64,000 nucleotides of DNA from a virus. The stretch lies in the IMG/VR virus record IMGVR_UViG_3300010396_000007, positions 1 to 64,000 of that record; one strand, written 5' to 3'. Shown piece after piece: positions 37,908 through 46,873 of this stretch (position 1 is its first letter; each line of letters starts with the position of its first letter). The notes below the pieces were generated by a model. That model saw nothing but the letters and a program-made list of their open reading frames with translations, searched no databases and was not told the DNA's origin. Position numbers and translations under genes: made by a program.

Positions 37908-40784
37908 TTACTGCGTTTGTAATGCTCGATATCCCTTTGCACCGGGGACAGTAAACCCAAGAACTTGACCATTGTTACCGTAAACAGGAACCTCTTGCGG
38001 AGTTAACTGTCCGGGTAACATTTGCTGTGTTCCCTGCGCTTGCTGTCTTTGCGACCACGGAGTTTCATAACCGTACTTCTGGCTTAATGTAGTAAAGCTA
38101 GAAGGAATGTTAGCTAGGTGCTTGTCGGCTGCTCCCGACATTTGATTGTATTGTTCGTCGTAAGGAGCAACTTTTCCATGCATAACACCTGTGTACAGTC
38201 TAGCAAGGTCATCAATTTGCTTCTCTGAGTTTTCAGGAGTCATGTTCTTCATAATAGCTTCAACTTGTCCCTTTTGAGGAGCGAAGCCACCTGACAGAAC
38301 CTTACCCATTTCATCGTTTACCGCGCCGGTTAAGGCCGCGAGCCTGCTATAATCACTTCCACCTGTATGATAATTTAACTCATTCTCTAATTTATTAATC
38401 AGAGGATATTGACCGGCCCCGCTCTTAATGGCGTGTGCCAATTCAGTTAACATATTCAAGTGGTTTGAAACAGCAGCGGCAGCTTGGAATGTCTGCGCAG
38501 GTTTACTATTAGCACTCGTAAAGGAGTGTAAGTCCTTGTAGTTGTCCACATTATATGTTGGATTAAACTGTCTTACCACATTCAACATATCCTGCTGTGT
38601 AAGTGATTGATCTTTGAACCATAGTTTGTTCGAAGCAACATTAATAGGAGCATCATAACGAGCAATAGCCATAGCATCACGAATAGCTTCAGCCGGTAAT
38701 GTTACGCCTTGGGCTTGTAGACTCTTATATACATCTTTAGGGTCCATCTTCAAAGCATCTTGCGGAACATTAGCTGTTTCCAACGTATCCAACATAGCTT
38801 GTTTCTTAGCATGAGCGGCCTCATCGTTGGCATTCTTAGCGGCTGCTCTTGCTTCAATTGCTTTTGTTTGAACATCACTCTTACGTTGTTCTGCTTGTGT
38901 GGTTACATAATCGTCATGCGTTTTGATCGCATCGGCACCACCTTGCTGCAAGTAAGCTGCGATGTTATTAGCAGCGTCCCCTTGTCCTGATTGACGTAGG
39001 TGTGCTAATGCCGCGCCAACCTGTCCTTCGGAACCCGGAGGAAGACTGTTGTATGCACCCATGAATTTCTCTACATCAGAGGCAAACGTCGCGTGCTCTT
39101 TAGCAAAGTCTGTTGGCAGAGGATGCTTTTTATCAGTCGCTACATCTGGTGCTTGCAGAAGTCCTACACGTCCCGCAACTGAGTCCACATACTTCTGCGT
39201 GTCTGCTGCTGAATGGTCTTTTGTGTCCTGAATGGCACCGTTTGGACCGATAGCTCCCGGACCACTATAATACGCCGCTAGTGCCTTCTTAGGGTCACCT
39301 TGGTATTGCTTTAGTAAGTCAGAGAAATAATGAGCCGTGGCATCAGTATTCTTAGCCGGGTCTGTTCTATTGTCATTACCATCTGCGTCAATTAATCCAT
39401 ACTGTTTAGCCGTTGTTTTGGTAAACTGTCCGACACCTGTAGCACCTGTAGCACTAATTGCATTTGGATCGCCGCCTGATTCTTGTGATACAAGGCCGCG
39501 AAGCAGCGCTTGAAAGTTATCAGGAGTTATTAATGTTTTAATAGACGGTGCGTACTTCTCTGCTACATTATCAACCATGCCTTGAATTTTTGTGTTCTTA
39601 ACTTCGGGTGAAGTTAGAGTCCCCGGCTTGGTTACATCGGCAGAGATTTGATGGTTCACTCCGGTTGCTTCGTCAACAGTGTCAAAGAAGTTGCTAAACA
39701 TCTGCTCGGCTACACCCAATTGAGTAGCCATCGACTTCTTATTTAGTGCCAAGCGCGCGTTAAGAGGAGCATCTGTAATGTTTTGATTGTCCATTCCCGG
39801 TTGTCCCCAAGCTGACAAACGTTTAGTGTCTTCAGGACTCAACATTCCTGTAGTCTTAAATGAAGGGTCCAGAATTAGATAATCCATATCCCATTGTGGT
39901 TTACCGTTAATCTCTACTTGCTTTCCCTCACTATCAAGGCGAGGTACGCGTTTATAAGGAATTGCAGTATCCGCAGTGACATTATACTTAGCCAAATCCT
40001 TGTAGGATGCTATTGCTTTAATATAGCCGGGAAATTCAGATTGAATCTTATCGACTAAATCTTTGTACTGCCCAATGTATGCATCTGCTGCGTCAGCATC
40101 CATCTTCCCAATACTGCGAGCATTGTTGTACATGCGCATATTCAATTCAGTGGTCTGTACGCGGCGAGCATAATCCTGAGTAGCTTGGTCTTTAGCATTC
40201 TGTGTGATCTGTTGACTCTGTTTTGCACCAGCAGCAAACCCGGCTGAAGCTGCGCGCCCAAGATTACCCGGACCATTTTGTACACCAAATCCGGCAGCAG
40301 CGCCTGTTAAAGCTTCCATGGCGATAGCAAGAGCTAAGTGTCCGTTACTTATCGGAACTTGCTTCTTTTGCATGTTACCCATTGAATCGACAGAATAGGT
40401 GTAACGTGGTCCTCCTGCAAGTGCTTCCGCAATATCATGGAACATGCTCGCCTTTTTAACAGCAGGCGGTGGTCCTTGAGGGGCGGGAATGCCATTAGGC
40501 TGCTGCGGCCCCGGAGTCTTAGACAAATCTGAAGGTTTACCGGGTTGCTGTCCGGGACCATTAGAGGTGTTTCCCTGTACCGGCGAAGAATTGACACCTT
40601 GGGGAGCGGTGGCAGTTACAGGTGTGGGAGCAGGAGTAGGAGGAATATTTGGCGCTGCTGTTTGTGAAACGGTAGCAGCGTCATTCGCCTCTGGATTTGC
40701 AATGTCAAGTACCTGTCCTCCATTTGGCGGATTAGAGGTTCCTTCCATTGGTTCCTGATTTTGAGATTGTGTTTGTGCGTCCAT
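37908..40784 (-). CDS. Internal virion protein with lytic transglycosylase (SLT) domain, 958 aa
   Basis: Near residue 435 the segment LVSQESGGDPNAISATGATGVGQF and the later KKALAAYYSGPGAI match the SLT/goose-lysozyme-type transglycosylase domain, with the catalytic Glu in ESGG. The first 110 residues are Pro/Gln/Asn-rich and disordered; residues 130-420 and 560-958 are helical. Such proteins are carried in the virion and cut peptidoglycan during infection (as T7 gp16 does). It is the largest gene of this block and fits the podovirus assignment. Confidence 0.8.
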   Translation of the reverse strand: MDAQTQSQNQEPMEGTSNPPNGGQVLDIANPEANDAATVSQTAAPNIPPTPAPTPVTATAPQGVNSSPVQGNTSNGPGQQPGKPSDLSKTPGPQQPNGIPAPQGPPPAVKKASMFHDIAEALAGGPRYTYSVDSMGNMQKKQVPISNGHLALAIAMEALTGAAAGFGVQNGPGNLGRAASAGFAAGAKQSQQITQNAKDQATQDYARRVQTTELNMRMYNNARSIGKMDADAADAYIGQYKDLVDKIQSEFPGYIKAIASYKDLAKYNVTADTAIPYKRVPRLDSEGKQVEINGKPQWDMDYLILDPSFKTTGMLSPEDTKRLSAWGQPGMDNQNITDAPLNARLALNKKSMATQLGVAEQMFSNFFDTVDEATGVNHQISADVTKPGTLTSPEVKNTKIQGMVDNVAEKYAPSIKTLITPDNFQALLRGLVSQESGGDPNAISATGATGVGQFTKTTAKQYGLIDADGNDNRTDPAKNTDATAHYFSDLLKQYQGDPKKALAAYYSGPGAIGPNGAIQDTKDHSAADTQKYVDSVAGRVGLLQAPDVATDKKHPLPTDFAKEHATFASDVEKFMGAYNSLPPGSEGQVGAALAHLRQSGQGDAANNIAAYLQQGGADAIKTHDDYVTTQAEQRKSDVQTKAIEARAAAKNANDEAAHAKKQAMLDTLETANVPQDALKMDPKDVYKSLQAQGVTLPAEAIRDAMAIARYDAPINVASNKLWFKDQSLTQQDMLNVVRQFNPTYNVDNYKDLHSFTSANSKPAQTFQAAAAVSNHLNMLTELAHAIKSGAGQYPLINKLENELNYHTGGSDYSRLAALTGAVNDEMGKVLSGGFAPQKGQVEAIMKNMTPENSEKQIDDLARLYTGVMHGKVAPYDEQYNQMSGAADKHLANIPSSFTTLSQKYGYETPWSQRQQAQGTQQMLPGQLTPQEVPVYGNNGQVLGFTVPGAKGYRALQTQ

Positions 40785-40796
40785 TATTGATACTCC

Positions 40797-41543
40797 TTAT
40801 CCACCAAAGAATCCTTTTCCTTTCCCGAGATTAGCCATCCCGCCTGTTGCAACAGCACCGCCAATAGAACCGACAGCGCCAAGAACACCTTGTAAAACAC
40901 TGTTATCCGCTTGGGCAACATCATTTTGTGATGTGGTAGCGGCTTCACCGGCTTGTGTCCCGGCTCCTGTAGCTCCGGTTGCCGCACCAAATACGCTTGG
41001 TGCTGCTAATTCACCTTGTACAGCAGTGGCCCAGTTTTGTCTTCCTTGGGCATAGTTCTCTGTAGTAATTTCATTAAGCTGATTTGCAGTTTGTGATGCG
41101 CCTGCATTAGCAAGTTGCAATTCTTCATTAGCTGCCACGCCGCTAGGTAATGCGGTGTTACCGCCACCTTGAGCCGCAAGATTCTCACCAAGAGCTTGTC
41201 GTGCGTTCTTAAAGCTTTGACCAGTTGTTGTAATTGCGGCTGATCTTTTAGCAGCAAGTTCCGTAGGAGAAAACCCTTGTTGATTTGGGCCTGCGTTGAC
41301 AATTGGCGCGAATGTATTCATCAGCCCTTGAAAGACTTGAGAAGCATCGCCAAAAACAGTCTTAGCTTGATCCTGAGCTTGTGTCATAAAGCTTGTGGTG
41401 CTAGCTGCTACCTGCTTCTGTCCTGAAGTTGCACCACATGCTAATGCGATAGTTCCATTATACTCGAAAGAGGATGAAGTGTCAAGCACGTAACGACCCA
41501 TGCCGTCATCCCAGTGATACTCAAGCTTCGTAAATATTCTCAT
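40797..41543 (-). CDS. Virion-associated protein, 248 aa (internal core candidate)
   Basis: The N-terminal RIFTKLEYHWDDGMGRYVLDTSSSFEYNGTIALACGA region is a pattern known from phage structural proteins near internal virion genes. The rest is Ala/Gln/Thr-rich and helical (SFMTQAQDQAKTVFGDASQVFQGLM), ending in a Gly-rich tail (GGMANLGKGKGFFGG). A strong promoter overlaps its start codon, so internal transcription may begin just inside the gene. Role inferred from position between the GNAT-like gene and the 958-aa protein. Confidence 0.65.
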   Translation of the reverse strand: MRIFTKLEYHWDDGMGRYVLDTSSSFEYNGTIALACGATSGQKQVAASTTSFMTQAQDQAKTVFGDASQVFQGLMNTFAPIVNAGPNQQGFSPTELAAKRSAAITTTGQSFKNARQALGENLAAQGGGNTALPSGVAANEELQLANAGASQTANQLNEITTENYAQGRQNWATAVQGELAAPSVFGAATGATGAGTQAGEAATTSQNDVAQADNSVLQGVLGAVGSIGGAVATGGMANLGKGKGFFGG

Positions 41544-41571
41544 TATACCATTTCCTCTTTCGGTGTGTCAA
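41542..41571 (-). promoter_or_regulatory. Perfect-box sigma70-like promoter at the start of the 248-aa gene
   Basis: On the minus strand, TTGACA (plus 41566-41571), an 18-bp spacer ending TGG, and TATAAT (plus 41542-41547). The -10 box covers the ATG of the 248-aa gene, so transcripts would start just inside it and could serve later genes, or the true start of that gene is further in. It is the only promoter here with both boxes perfect. Confidence 0.65.
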
Positions 41572-41977
41572 TGAAAAGTTTTCCAAGAACCCCTTCACCG
41601 AAGTCCTGAAATCCTAATCGCTTGATGCAAAAATTTCGCAATAACGGGACGGTGCTTATAAAAAAGAAGCCACTGAATCCATTGTCTTTAGCTTTATTCT
41701 CTAATTCAGGAAAACCCGTTAGCATCGCTTTTAAATTTCGTCTACCATCGTCATTATTTAGATATTGAATGTCTAACTGTATAATGCCTACACCTTTTTC
41801 AACAATGGGCTTGCCGCGTACAAAACATATCGGCCCTTTCTCATCTTCATACACAGAACACACAGTACCATCTGCGTAAAAGAAACTAGCGGGTGTATCT
41901 TTGTGGTGCTCGTCAAGCATTAAAGAACTTGCTAACAAACTGTAATCATCATCTGTAATGTATCTACTTGTTATCAT
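41543..41977 (-). CDS. GNAT-like acyltransferase-fold protein, 144 aa
   Basis: The ATG at 41977 follows GGAAGG and gives MITSRYITDDDY. The strand-helix pattern IICFVRGKP-like and IQLDIQYLNNDD...NKAKDNGFSGFFF, then LRNFCIKRLGFQDFG resembles the C-terminal half of GNAT N-acyltransferases, where RLGF is typical. In N4- and T7-like phages, GNAT-like proteins occur near virion genes with unknown role. The acetyl-CoA loop is not clear. Confidence 0.55.
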   Translation of the reverse strand: MITSRYITDDDYSLLASSLMLDEHHKDTPASFFYADGTVCSVYEDEKGPICFVRGKPIVEKGVGIIQLDIQYLNNDDGRRNLKAMLTGFPELENKAKDNGFSGFFFISTVPLLRNFCIKRLGFQDFGEGVLGKLFIDTPKEEMV

Positions 41978-42567
41978 TACCTTCCTTTTGCTTCCCAATA
42001 CGCGAATCCACTTGAGCCGTTGTTAGAGATAGTAAAGCCAGTGATGGACTCAGAACCTTTAACAACAAACGTGATACGATCTGTAGGCGACCAAGTTGTT
42101 ACTAAAATCATTTCAATAGTAGATGGGAAAGGAATTGGGAACGTAACAGCTATTGTACCAGCATTAATATCAGTCGTTACTGCACCCCATTGTGTTATAA
42201 TTCCGAGTGGGTCTTTCTCCCAAAACCCATTAGCATTAGACCCTTGACTAAATCCTGCCGTTGGGTCCGTGTTTGTGATATTAGTGACTTTAGTTGTGTT
42301 CGTAACATTGGTTACAGATTGCACAAGATTATTTGGTGGAGTAGGAGGGATAATTCTATTCTGGGGAACTACCCCTCCATTGAAATAAGTTCGCAAAGAA
42401 TCACTTGATGCGTGCCATATAGGAGGTATAGGGGTACGCATATAAACACTCTGCCCCGGTGCTGCTTGGGATGTTTGTGCAAATCCTGTTAAAGAAGTTA
42501 CGGGCGCTGTAAGAACAGGCTCGTAACCGCTAGTATCAGCATTTGTTGATTCTTGTAAACTTGGCAT
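41977..42567 (-). CDS. Tail fibre or tail tip protein with gp53-like C-terminal domain
   Basis: The C-terminal 80 residues (NGFWEKDPLGIITQWGAVTTD, IAVTFPIPFPSTIEMILVTT, ITGFTISNNGSSGFAYWEAKGR) match the putative tail-fibre gp53-like C-terminal domain, which often forms the receptor-binding tip. The first 110 residues are Asn/Thr/Pro-rich and contain a run of Thr-Asn-Val repeats (NVTNTTKVTNITN), a likely trimeric stalk. The gene lies next to the nozzle-like gene. Confidence 0.75.
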   Translation of the reverse strand: MPSLQESTNADTSGYEPVLTAPVTSLTGFAQTSQAAPGQSVYMRTPIPPIWHASSDSLRTYFNGGVVPQNRIIPPTPPNNLVQSVTNVTNTTKVTNITNTDPTAGFSQGSNANGFWEKDPLGIITQWGAVTTDINAGTIAVTFPIPFPSTIEMILVTTWSPTDRITFVVKGSESITGFTISNNGSSGFAYWEAKGR

Positions 42568-45338
42568 TATAACTCCTGCAAATATGTACCAAATACGGTC
42601 ATTGTTAGAAGTTCATTCATAACGGTGTCCGCAGGACTAAATATAACCTGTATCTGCATGTGTCTCAGTGTTGCTAACACATTTTCGTTATCCGATAAAT
42701 AGAAACGCTGACTATAAAAAGATTTGCTTGTGGGCAAATTAGGAGGGTCAGATTCCCAATTTTTCAGAATATCAATTGGACCTGTATAATAAGGCAATGC
42801 CTCATCAATGAGTACGCCCAATGAGATAGGACTTCCAACTCTTACAGAATCGGTAACAATATGTGCTACTTGTGCTACTTGTCCCGGCTGAGTAAGTACC
42901 GCAGAGCCTACAACTGCATATGCCGAATATGGTGTTCCGTTATCTGCATACACACTAAGGTCACGTTGTAAAAGTTCACCTGTTGACACAGGACCAAGTA
43001 ATAGTCTATGTACACCCGGAGATACCTCAATTGATTGAACCGCTTTGACACCGCCACTAATTTGTGCGAACGGTGACCATGTATATCCTGTCTCCGGTGC
43101 CGGTGTAGTCATCAACCTGTACCAGCCGTTTGCTCCGTCACATACGTACCAAGCTTGATCTTCACCTTGGACATGCCATGCAACGTAAGCATTCTTAGGA
43201 TTCCACGATGTGCCTAATCCGCCATTATTTAAGCGAAGTTGGTCACCAATCGGGAATCCTGCGTATACTGTACCGGCTGACGGGTCTAGAATGAGGAATT
43301 GATTGTCTGTAGTAAACAGACCAATAATTGCTCCATTTACATCTAAAGCATTATAACTAAGTAAACCAATGCCCGGTAGCAAGGGTTGAGAGCCTTGAAT
43401 TGGACTTGTTTGTGTTCCTAGTCCTTGTATAATGTATACATCTGAAACGGTAAATACTAACATTCCAGAAGTCGTAGGAACCAAGCGCGTAACTAAGGAT
43501 GGCATGGAGTCAAAATTCAAAGGACTTGACCCATTTAGTCCATTGCCTTCCGGCGCATCTGGTCCTGAAGTCCAATAAACTACGTTTCCGATGCTGTACC
43601 AAATTCTATTTAAGTGGTATGTAAGATTAATAGCCCCTGTTGCCGGAACAGTGTTTTCTCCCGCTATCGGTGCAGAAATTAGGTTATTCAAACCCGTGTC
43701 TTGAGTATTGTCCCAAAATCCGTGTATTAAATAATCACTTAATCTCATAGTCCAAGTCGTACCGTCTTGCCCCGGAATTAAAAACGGCGTGGCCTGTCCA
43801 TCGGTTGTTCTAAAAATAGCAACATAATCAGCTTGGAAATCCAGTGTCGTACCGGGGATAATCGTATGGGGCGCTCGTACTATAGACGGCAGTCCCATTC
43901 CCGGTGCTAGATAAACATTCTGCGCTCCATTGAAATTACCAGTAGGAGGAGATAGGGGCGAAACATTCGAGTAAGTATCATCCAGACTGTTTACCAAAGC
44001 TACGCAGTATTGATATCCCCCATTGGAAGGACTCAAAGCACTCTGGTAAATCATTGTCCATGTGTTACCACCATCTACAGTCGTATCACCAATGATCTTT
44101 GACCAATTAGGCTCCGGTCCAGCCGGTGTACCTGCAAATGTCAATTGCTGAAGATTGTTGTTTGAATCAATTACAGTTTGTCCTGCTATATAAGCTGTGC
44201 CCGCTGTCCAATTTGGGAAGGGCAGCGTTCCTACAGAACCTAATCCCGCATAATTCTGGTTAAACACAGTCGAAATAGGAATCGTGGGAGTATTTGTAAT
44301 CCCCCAGTTTTTGACTAGAGGACCATGATTCACCCAAAGAACCGTATTATCAACTGTCCAACCGCCTTTATATTTATTAGGAGCAATAGCTACCACGCCC
44401 GGTTGAACGTTACTGAATGTAGGAATTGTAGCACCAGATTTGGGTGTACCTCCGTTAAAAGCAATTACGTTGCCAGTAGTTGCAGTTGTTGTAACAGGAA
44501 GTGTAAAAGGGCTAATGGTAGGAAAAGGCCAAGTCGTTGTCATACTTGTACCTGAAACCGTAAGTACTGTTACATTTGCAAAAAGCTCTTGTCCTACTAT
44601 GATACCAGAATCCCAATATGTAATAAACGGTGCTGCGTCAATTGATACTGTATCCCCTGCTGCAAAAAAGTTGGATAGAGTTATACTAGATGTTAATGTA
44701 ATAACAGGCCCGCTAGTGGTAGTGGGGGCAGCAATCGAGTATGACACTAAAGGTGCAATAGTACCAAGAAGCTGTTGTATATTTCCGTTTGAATCTACAA
44801 TGAAAGTAGTTAAGAATGGGGTAGTTTGCTGCCCGTACAGAAAGTTAGCCTGCCAAGTCTGCAAGGTTTGCATGTACTTTTTATTGTCGATTCCATTTGC
44901 AAAGTAGAGAATATTTCCTACCGACTGCATATAAGTTTGACCAGCACCAATACTCTTATCAAAAATATCCGTCTTAACTCCACCAGACAATGAGTACAAA
45001 GCGTTCGCTTGGTCAACCATCAATATAATTGTTTCTGTATTCTGGTCAAATAGGCGAAATTCATAGAAGCGATCTACACCTGTGTAACTGTTAGAATCGT
45101 ACACTGATGTACCGGGTCTACGCGCTAGTGTCAATTTATTTGTAATTTCAACGTTCAATCCGGCAATAAGGGCATCCCCTGCTTGACCATAAAACTTTTC
45201 GACAATACGGCTGGTAGTGGCATCTCTTAAAGGGGAACGATTTGTCCATAAACCACTAGACCAACGACCTGTATACAAAGGCGCAAACTTCGGCTGCTTA
45301 CTTGGTGTTGCTCCTGCTAGTCCGAGGTTGTTACTCAA
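42567..45338 (-). CDS. Tail nozzle / tail tubular protein B-like protein, 923 aa
   Basis: The TTG at 45338 follows GAGGAAGG and yields SNNLGLAGATPSKQPKFAPLY. A typical N-terminal segment (GLNVEITNKLTLARRPGTSVYD, RFYEFRLFDQNTETIILMVDQ) resembles podovirus nozzle proteins (T7 gp12-like), which start with an N-VE...L..RPG pattern. The remainder is beta-rich, with WTAGTAYIAGQTVIDSNNN-type repeats and a conserved LGWNPKNAYV-like part. An endonuclease gene overlaps its 5' end by 8 bases. Role by pattern and order. Confidence 0.7.
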   Translation of the reverse strand: MSNNLGLAGATPSKQPKFAPLYTGRWSSGLWTNRSPLRDATTSRIVEKFYGQAGDALIAGLNVEITNKLTLARRPGTSVYDSNSYTGVDRFYEFRLFDQNTETIILMVDQANALYSLSGGVKTDIFDKSIGAGQTYMQSVGNILYFANGIDNKKYMQTLQTWQANFLYGQQTTPFLTTFIVDSNGNIQQLLGTIAPLVSYSIAAPTTTSGPVITLTSSITLSNFFAAGDTVSIDAAPFITYWDSGIIVGQELFANVTVLTVSGTSMTTTWPFPTISPFTLPVTTTATTGNVIAFNGGTPKSGATIPTFSNVQPGVVAIAPNKYKGGWTVDNTVLWVNHGPLVKNWGITNTPTIPISTVFNQNYAGLGSVGTLPFPNWTAGTAYIAGQTVIDSNNNLQQLTFAGTPAGPEPNWSKIIGDTTVDGGNTWTMIYQSALSPSNGGYQYCVALVNSLDDTYSNVSPLSPPTGNFNGAQNVYLAPGMGLPSIVRAPHTIIPGTTLDFQADYVAIFRTTDGQATPFLIPGQDGTTWTMRLSDYLIHGFWDNTQDTGLNNLISAPIAGENTVPATGAINLTYHLNRIWYSIGNVVYWTSGPDAPEGNGLNGSSPLNFDSMPSLVTRLVPTTSGMLVFTVSDVYIIQGLGTQTSPIQGSQPLLPGIGLLSYNALDVNGAIIGLFTTDNQFLILDPSAGTVYAGFPIGDQLRLNNGGLGTSWNPKNAYVAWHVQGEDQAWYVCDGANGWYRLMTTPAPETGYTWSPFAQISGGVKAVQSIEVSPGVHRLLLGPVSTGELLQRDLSVYADNGTPYSAYAVVGSAVLTQPGQVAQVAHIVTDSVRVGSPISLGVLIDEALPYYTGPIDILKNWESDPPNLPTSKSFYSQRFYLSDNENVLATLRHMQIQVIFSPADTVMNELLTMTVFGTYLQEL

Positions 45339-45855
45339 TTTGACCTTCCTCAAGCATAACAACTTTAGCCCACTCACCGAGTAAAATAAGTTCTTCTAAT
45401 GAGGCATTGCTTTTCATTGTGTTAGCTTTATTTGATATTATGTGAATATTACCTTTAACATATCCTCCATTCGGGTCAATTCTATCTAAGCTAGGAGAAT
45501 TTGGCAAAGGACCATGAGGCCCAAAGTTTTTCACAATCGGTATATTAAGTATTGGACAATGTGTAGGTATTTCGATATCCTCTACTTTTATCGTAAATTC
45601 TATACCCCTTTGATTAGCACGCTGTCTAGCAGAGGCATAAACCGCTATACGATTATCTTCCTTGGTTTTTTGAATTCGGTGTTTATTGGCTTGTTTATTA
45701 ATTTTTTCTCTAACGCCGGGTTTAGATTTATACAGATCACGAGACTTTTTGTTACACACTTTACAATAAGACCGTCGCTTTTCACCGCGTCCACATTTGG
45801 TGTAACTTGTAAATGTTTTAACTTCTCCGCATTTTGAACATTTCTTAGTTTCCAT
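45331..45855 (-). CDS. Putative HNH-like endonuclease, 'PSLDRID' family, with zinc ribbon
   Basis: The ATG at 45855 has GGAAATATTT in front. N-terminal CSKCGEVKTF and YCKVCNK form a zinc ribbon. The core is YASARQRANQRGI, PTHCPILNIPI, SPSLDRIDPNGGY, GNIHIISNKANTMKSNASLEEL. It is the same family as the genes at 10944, 15120 and 61085. It separates the nozzle-like gene from a small fibre gene and overlaps the former's start. Confidence 0.75.
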   Translation of the reverse strand: METKKCSKCGEVKTFTSYTKCGRGEKRRSYCKVCNKKSRDLYKSKPGVREKINKQANKHRIQKTKEDNRIAVYASARQRANQRGIEFTIKVEDIEIPTHCPILNIPIVKNFGPHGPLPNSPSLDRIDPNGGYVKGNIHIISNKANTMKSNASLEELILLGEWAKVVMLEEGQIE

Positions 45856-45866
45856 AAATATTTCCT

Positions 45867-46211
45867 TTAAGCGTTTGGCACCCAAGCACCGATATCAAAT
45901 GGACTAGGTGAGCTTAAAATCTGCTGTACATTCGGTCCCCATACGCGCTCTCCGTTTTTAGTATATGCGGATACAGTATAAAAGGAACCGGATGGTGTTA
46001 TTAAATCGTTGGGCCAAAATGAATGTGCAGGGGACGTTACAACATTACCATTAGAATCTAATGGAACCTTCACCACAAGCCCTGAGCAAATCAAAGTACT
46101 TGTATTCACAACTTCATCTTGATTTAGCTGAAGTAAAAGGTAACCATTAGCTAAAAGGTTACCTTCACTATCGGCAAAACTTCCTCCAACAATCTGATTA
46201 ATTGTTGACAT
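45867..46211 (-). CDS. Small tail-fibre-type protein, 114 aa
   Basis: The product (INQIVGGSFADSEGNLLANGYLLLQLNQDE, CSGLVVKVPLDSNGNVVTS, PNDLITPSGSFYTVSAY) is beta-rich and clearly related to the 93-aa protein at 52298 (GSPVISGYLLFKLNTDG, PNSSISPSGTYYIQSVY). The two are paralogues. Similar domains sit at the N-terminus of tail fibres and baseplate-type attachment proteins. It ends in a fragment-like tail (GAWVPNA). The upstream broken endonuclease overlaps its start. Confidence 0.6.
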   Translation of the reverse strand: MSTINQIVGGSFADSEGNLLANGYLLLQLNQDEVVNTSTLICSGLVVKVPLDSNGNVVTSPAHSFWPNDLITPSGSFYTVSAYTKNGERVWGPNVQQILSSPSPFDIGAWVPNA

Positions 46212-46590
46212 GTTGATACCTCTTCAAATAATTCTCTATGCCCCTAACCATATCAGGATCATCAAGTAGAAGTCCGATAGCGAAATTGCACTGCTTACAT
46301 AATAAACCACGCACTTCATTTGTAGCATGATCGTGGTCAATATATTCCGCTGGTCTTTTACATTGCTCATTCGCACATTTTCCGCCCTGTAATTCATACA
46401 TTTCTTTATATTATTCAGGGGTTAAACCGTATCGCCATTTGAGCATGTATTTTTGACGAGCCTCACGAGTAGCTTCAGGATGATCTTTCTTCCACTTAGC
46501 TGCTCGCTCGCTCCGTTTTCTTTTACGTTCCGGGTCTTGGTTACGCTTATGTTCGTATTCTTTACGTACTTCCGCATCTTTGTGCGACAT
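46198..46590 (-). pseudogene. Endonuclease VII-like HNH gene interrupted by an in-frame TAA
   Basis: Reading from ATG at 46590, 59 codons (MSHKDAEVRKEYEHKRNQ... KYMLKWRYGLTPE) end at TAA (46411-46413). The same frame then continues YKEMYELQGGKCANEQC, IDHDHATNEVRGLLCKQCN and GLLLDDPDMVRGIENYLKRY to the stop at 46198. RYGLTPE(stop)YKEMYELQGGKC is the usual junction in the family, where Glu or Gln stands at the stop. An ATG (46401) four codons later could restart the nuclease part. Other genes use TAA normally, so recoding of TAA is unlikely. Probably a nonsense mutation. Confidence 0.8.
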
Positions 46591-46865
46591 TACGCCCCCG
46601 GTTTATTATCTTTATTCTTTAACCAATCAGCAGCTTTATTGGCCCCGTAAAGAGGACCACATGTGGTTACAATAAAAGTAGCCCCTGAATTAAGAAAGTT
46701 ATTGAATTGTTCTACTGTGATGCGCTTTTGATAAGTAGCTATACCGAAAGAAATACCTACCCCCAAAATGAACGCAACTAGCATTGTTATATGGATACGA
46801 GTTGAAGACCCGCTTCCATCAGGTTCGCTCCAAATAGAACGAACCCATGTCCAAAATTGATTCAT
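46590..46865 (-). CDS. Small membrane protein, holin candidate, 91 aa
   Basis: One clear hydrophobic helix (THITMLVAFILGVGISFGIA-like, residues 25-45) and a second weaker one (GATFIVTTCGPLYGANKAA, 61-79) fit a two-TM holin with a cytoplasmic basic tail (KNKDNKPGA). The start GTRHWTW-like region is amphipathic. It directly follows the exported beta-helix gene and overlaps the broken endonuclease start. Holin function is inference. Confidence 0.5.
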   Translation of the reverse strand: MNQFWTWVRSIWSEPDGSGSSTRIHITMLVAFILGVGISFGIATYQKRITVEQFNNFLNSGATFIVTTCGPLYGANKAADWLKNKDNKPGA

Positions 46866-46873
46866 AAAATCCT

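Noticed and set aside
45123-45158. Minus-strand TTGACA-17-TACATC promoter inside the nozzle-like gene
   Set aside because: The -10 box is poor and lacks TGN; no gene start is suitably placed after it.
46411-46413. Stop-codon reassignment or programmed readthrough of TAA
   Set aside because: Many neighbouring genes end in TAA with tight TAATG couplings and show no other in-frame stops, so a local nonsense mutation is more likely.
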